Positions 63,950-64,000 of a stretch of 64,000 bases of DNA are shown here, piece by piece (position 1 is the first letter of the stretch; every line of letters begins with the position of its first letter). The position numbers and the translations under genes were made by a program. The stretch lies in NCBI RefSeq assembly GCF_007751035.1, contig NZ_CP036433.1, positions 7,545,001-7,609,000 on the forward strand, written 5' to 3'. A model generated the notes under the pieces. It worked only from the letters and a program-made list of their open reading frames with translations, was not told the origin of the DNA and ran no database searches. This DNA is from Lignipirellula cremea (GTDB lineage: Bacteria; Planctomycetota; Planctomycetia; Pirellulales; Pirellulaceae).

Positions 63950-64000
63950 CTGACAATCCTTGCTCTGGGGAAAACGGCAAACGTGCGAAGGACGACCGCA

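Overview
The window reads as a piece of chromosome from a planctomycete, most likely in or near the Pirellulaceae. The basis is a high-GC genome (judged by eye), a PSCyt1/DUF1549/DUF1553 protein followed by a DUF1501 protein, a TIGR02996 leucine-rich-repeat protein, a planctomycete-style Ser/Thr kinase, a tetrahydromethanopterin-linked C1 gene (fhcB), and many secreted hydrolases with Sec, Tat or lipoprotein signals. No rRNA, tRNA, CRISPR array, integrase or transposase was recognised.

Layout. 1-5.9 kb (+): the end of a HisS-like gene, fhcB, an SMP-30-like protein, a small membrane protein, a large palindrome-rich repeat cluster, and a terpenoid-cyclase-toroid/WD40 fusion. 6-9.4 kb (-): a secreted esterase, proC overlapping a small conserved gene, and a YhdH/AcuI-type reductase. 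10.2-12.1 kb (+): a LuxR-type regulator with a degenerate receiver, and dprA. 12.3-14.1 kb (-): a PlsC acyltransferase and a fumarylacetoacetase-family enzyme. 14.4-16.7 kb (+): an HD/PAS/GGEEF protein. 16.7-22.5 kb (-): an esterase, an LRR protein, and gatB/gatA. 22.9-24.7 kb (+): a compact two-gene RloA/RloB (AbiL-like) ATPase-Toprim cassette that looks AT-richer than its surroundings, the best defence candidate. 24.8-27.1 kb (-): a MazG-like hydrolase, a DapA-family protein and a Tat-exported intradiol dioxygenase. 27.5-30.6 kb (+): a Ski2-like helicase, a second palindrome cluster and a membrane protein. 30.6-36.5 kb (-): a membrane protein, prolyl oligopeptidase, an AIM24-family protein, a membrane protein and a PhoD phosphatase. 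36.8-44.2 kb (+): a lipid kinase, kdsA, a transglutaminase-like lipoprotein, nagB, a sugar isomerase and trpE. 44.4-51 kb (-): a J-like/LamG membrane protein, a 1130-residue kinase-Hsp70 fusion and a dicarboxylate symporter. 51.2-55.8 kb (+): the PSD1 and DUF1501 pair. 56-60.5 kb (-): an MFS transporter, a CPBP protease and an SGNH-amidohydrolase fusion. 60.9-62.5 kb (+): a DUF1254/DUF1214 lipoprotein. 62.5-64 kb (-): glutamate decarboxylase.

The most striking observation is the locus at 44.4-49.3 kb. A membrane-associated J-like protein lacking HPD lies downstream of a single polypeptide joining a Ser/Thr kinase to a lid-less Hsp70 through an acidic linker carrying sixteen EEVAE(I/A) hexapeptides. 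This suggests a kinase-chaperone system. Second in interest are several families of small palindromic elements: a hairpin family with CTTTC-rich arms in three 3'-end clusters, a GTAGTGGAC inverted-repeat family, and a 131-bp MITE-like element. Third are other domain fusions and degenerate signalling proteins: toroid/WD40, SGNH/amidohydrolase, an HD domain without its GYP motif, and a receiver lacking its Asp.
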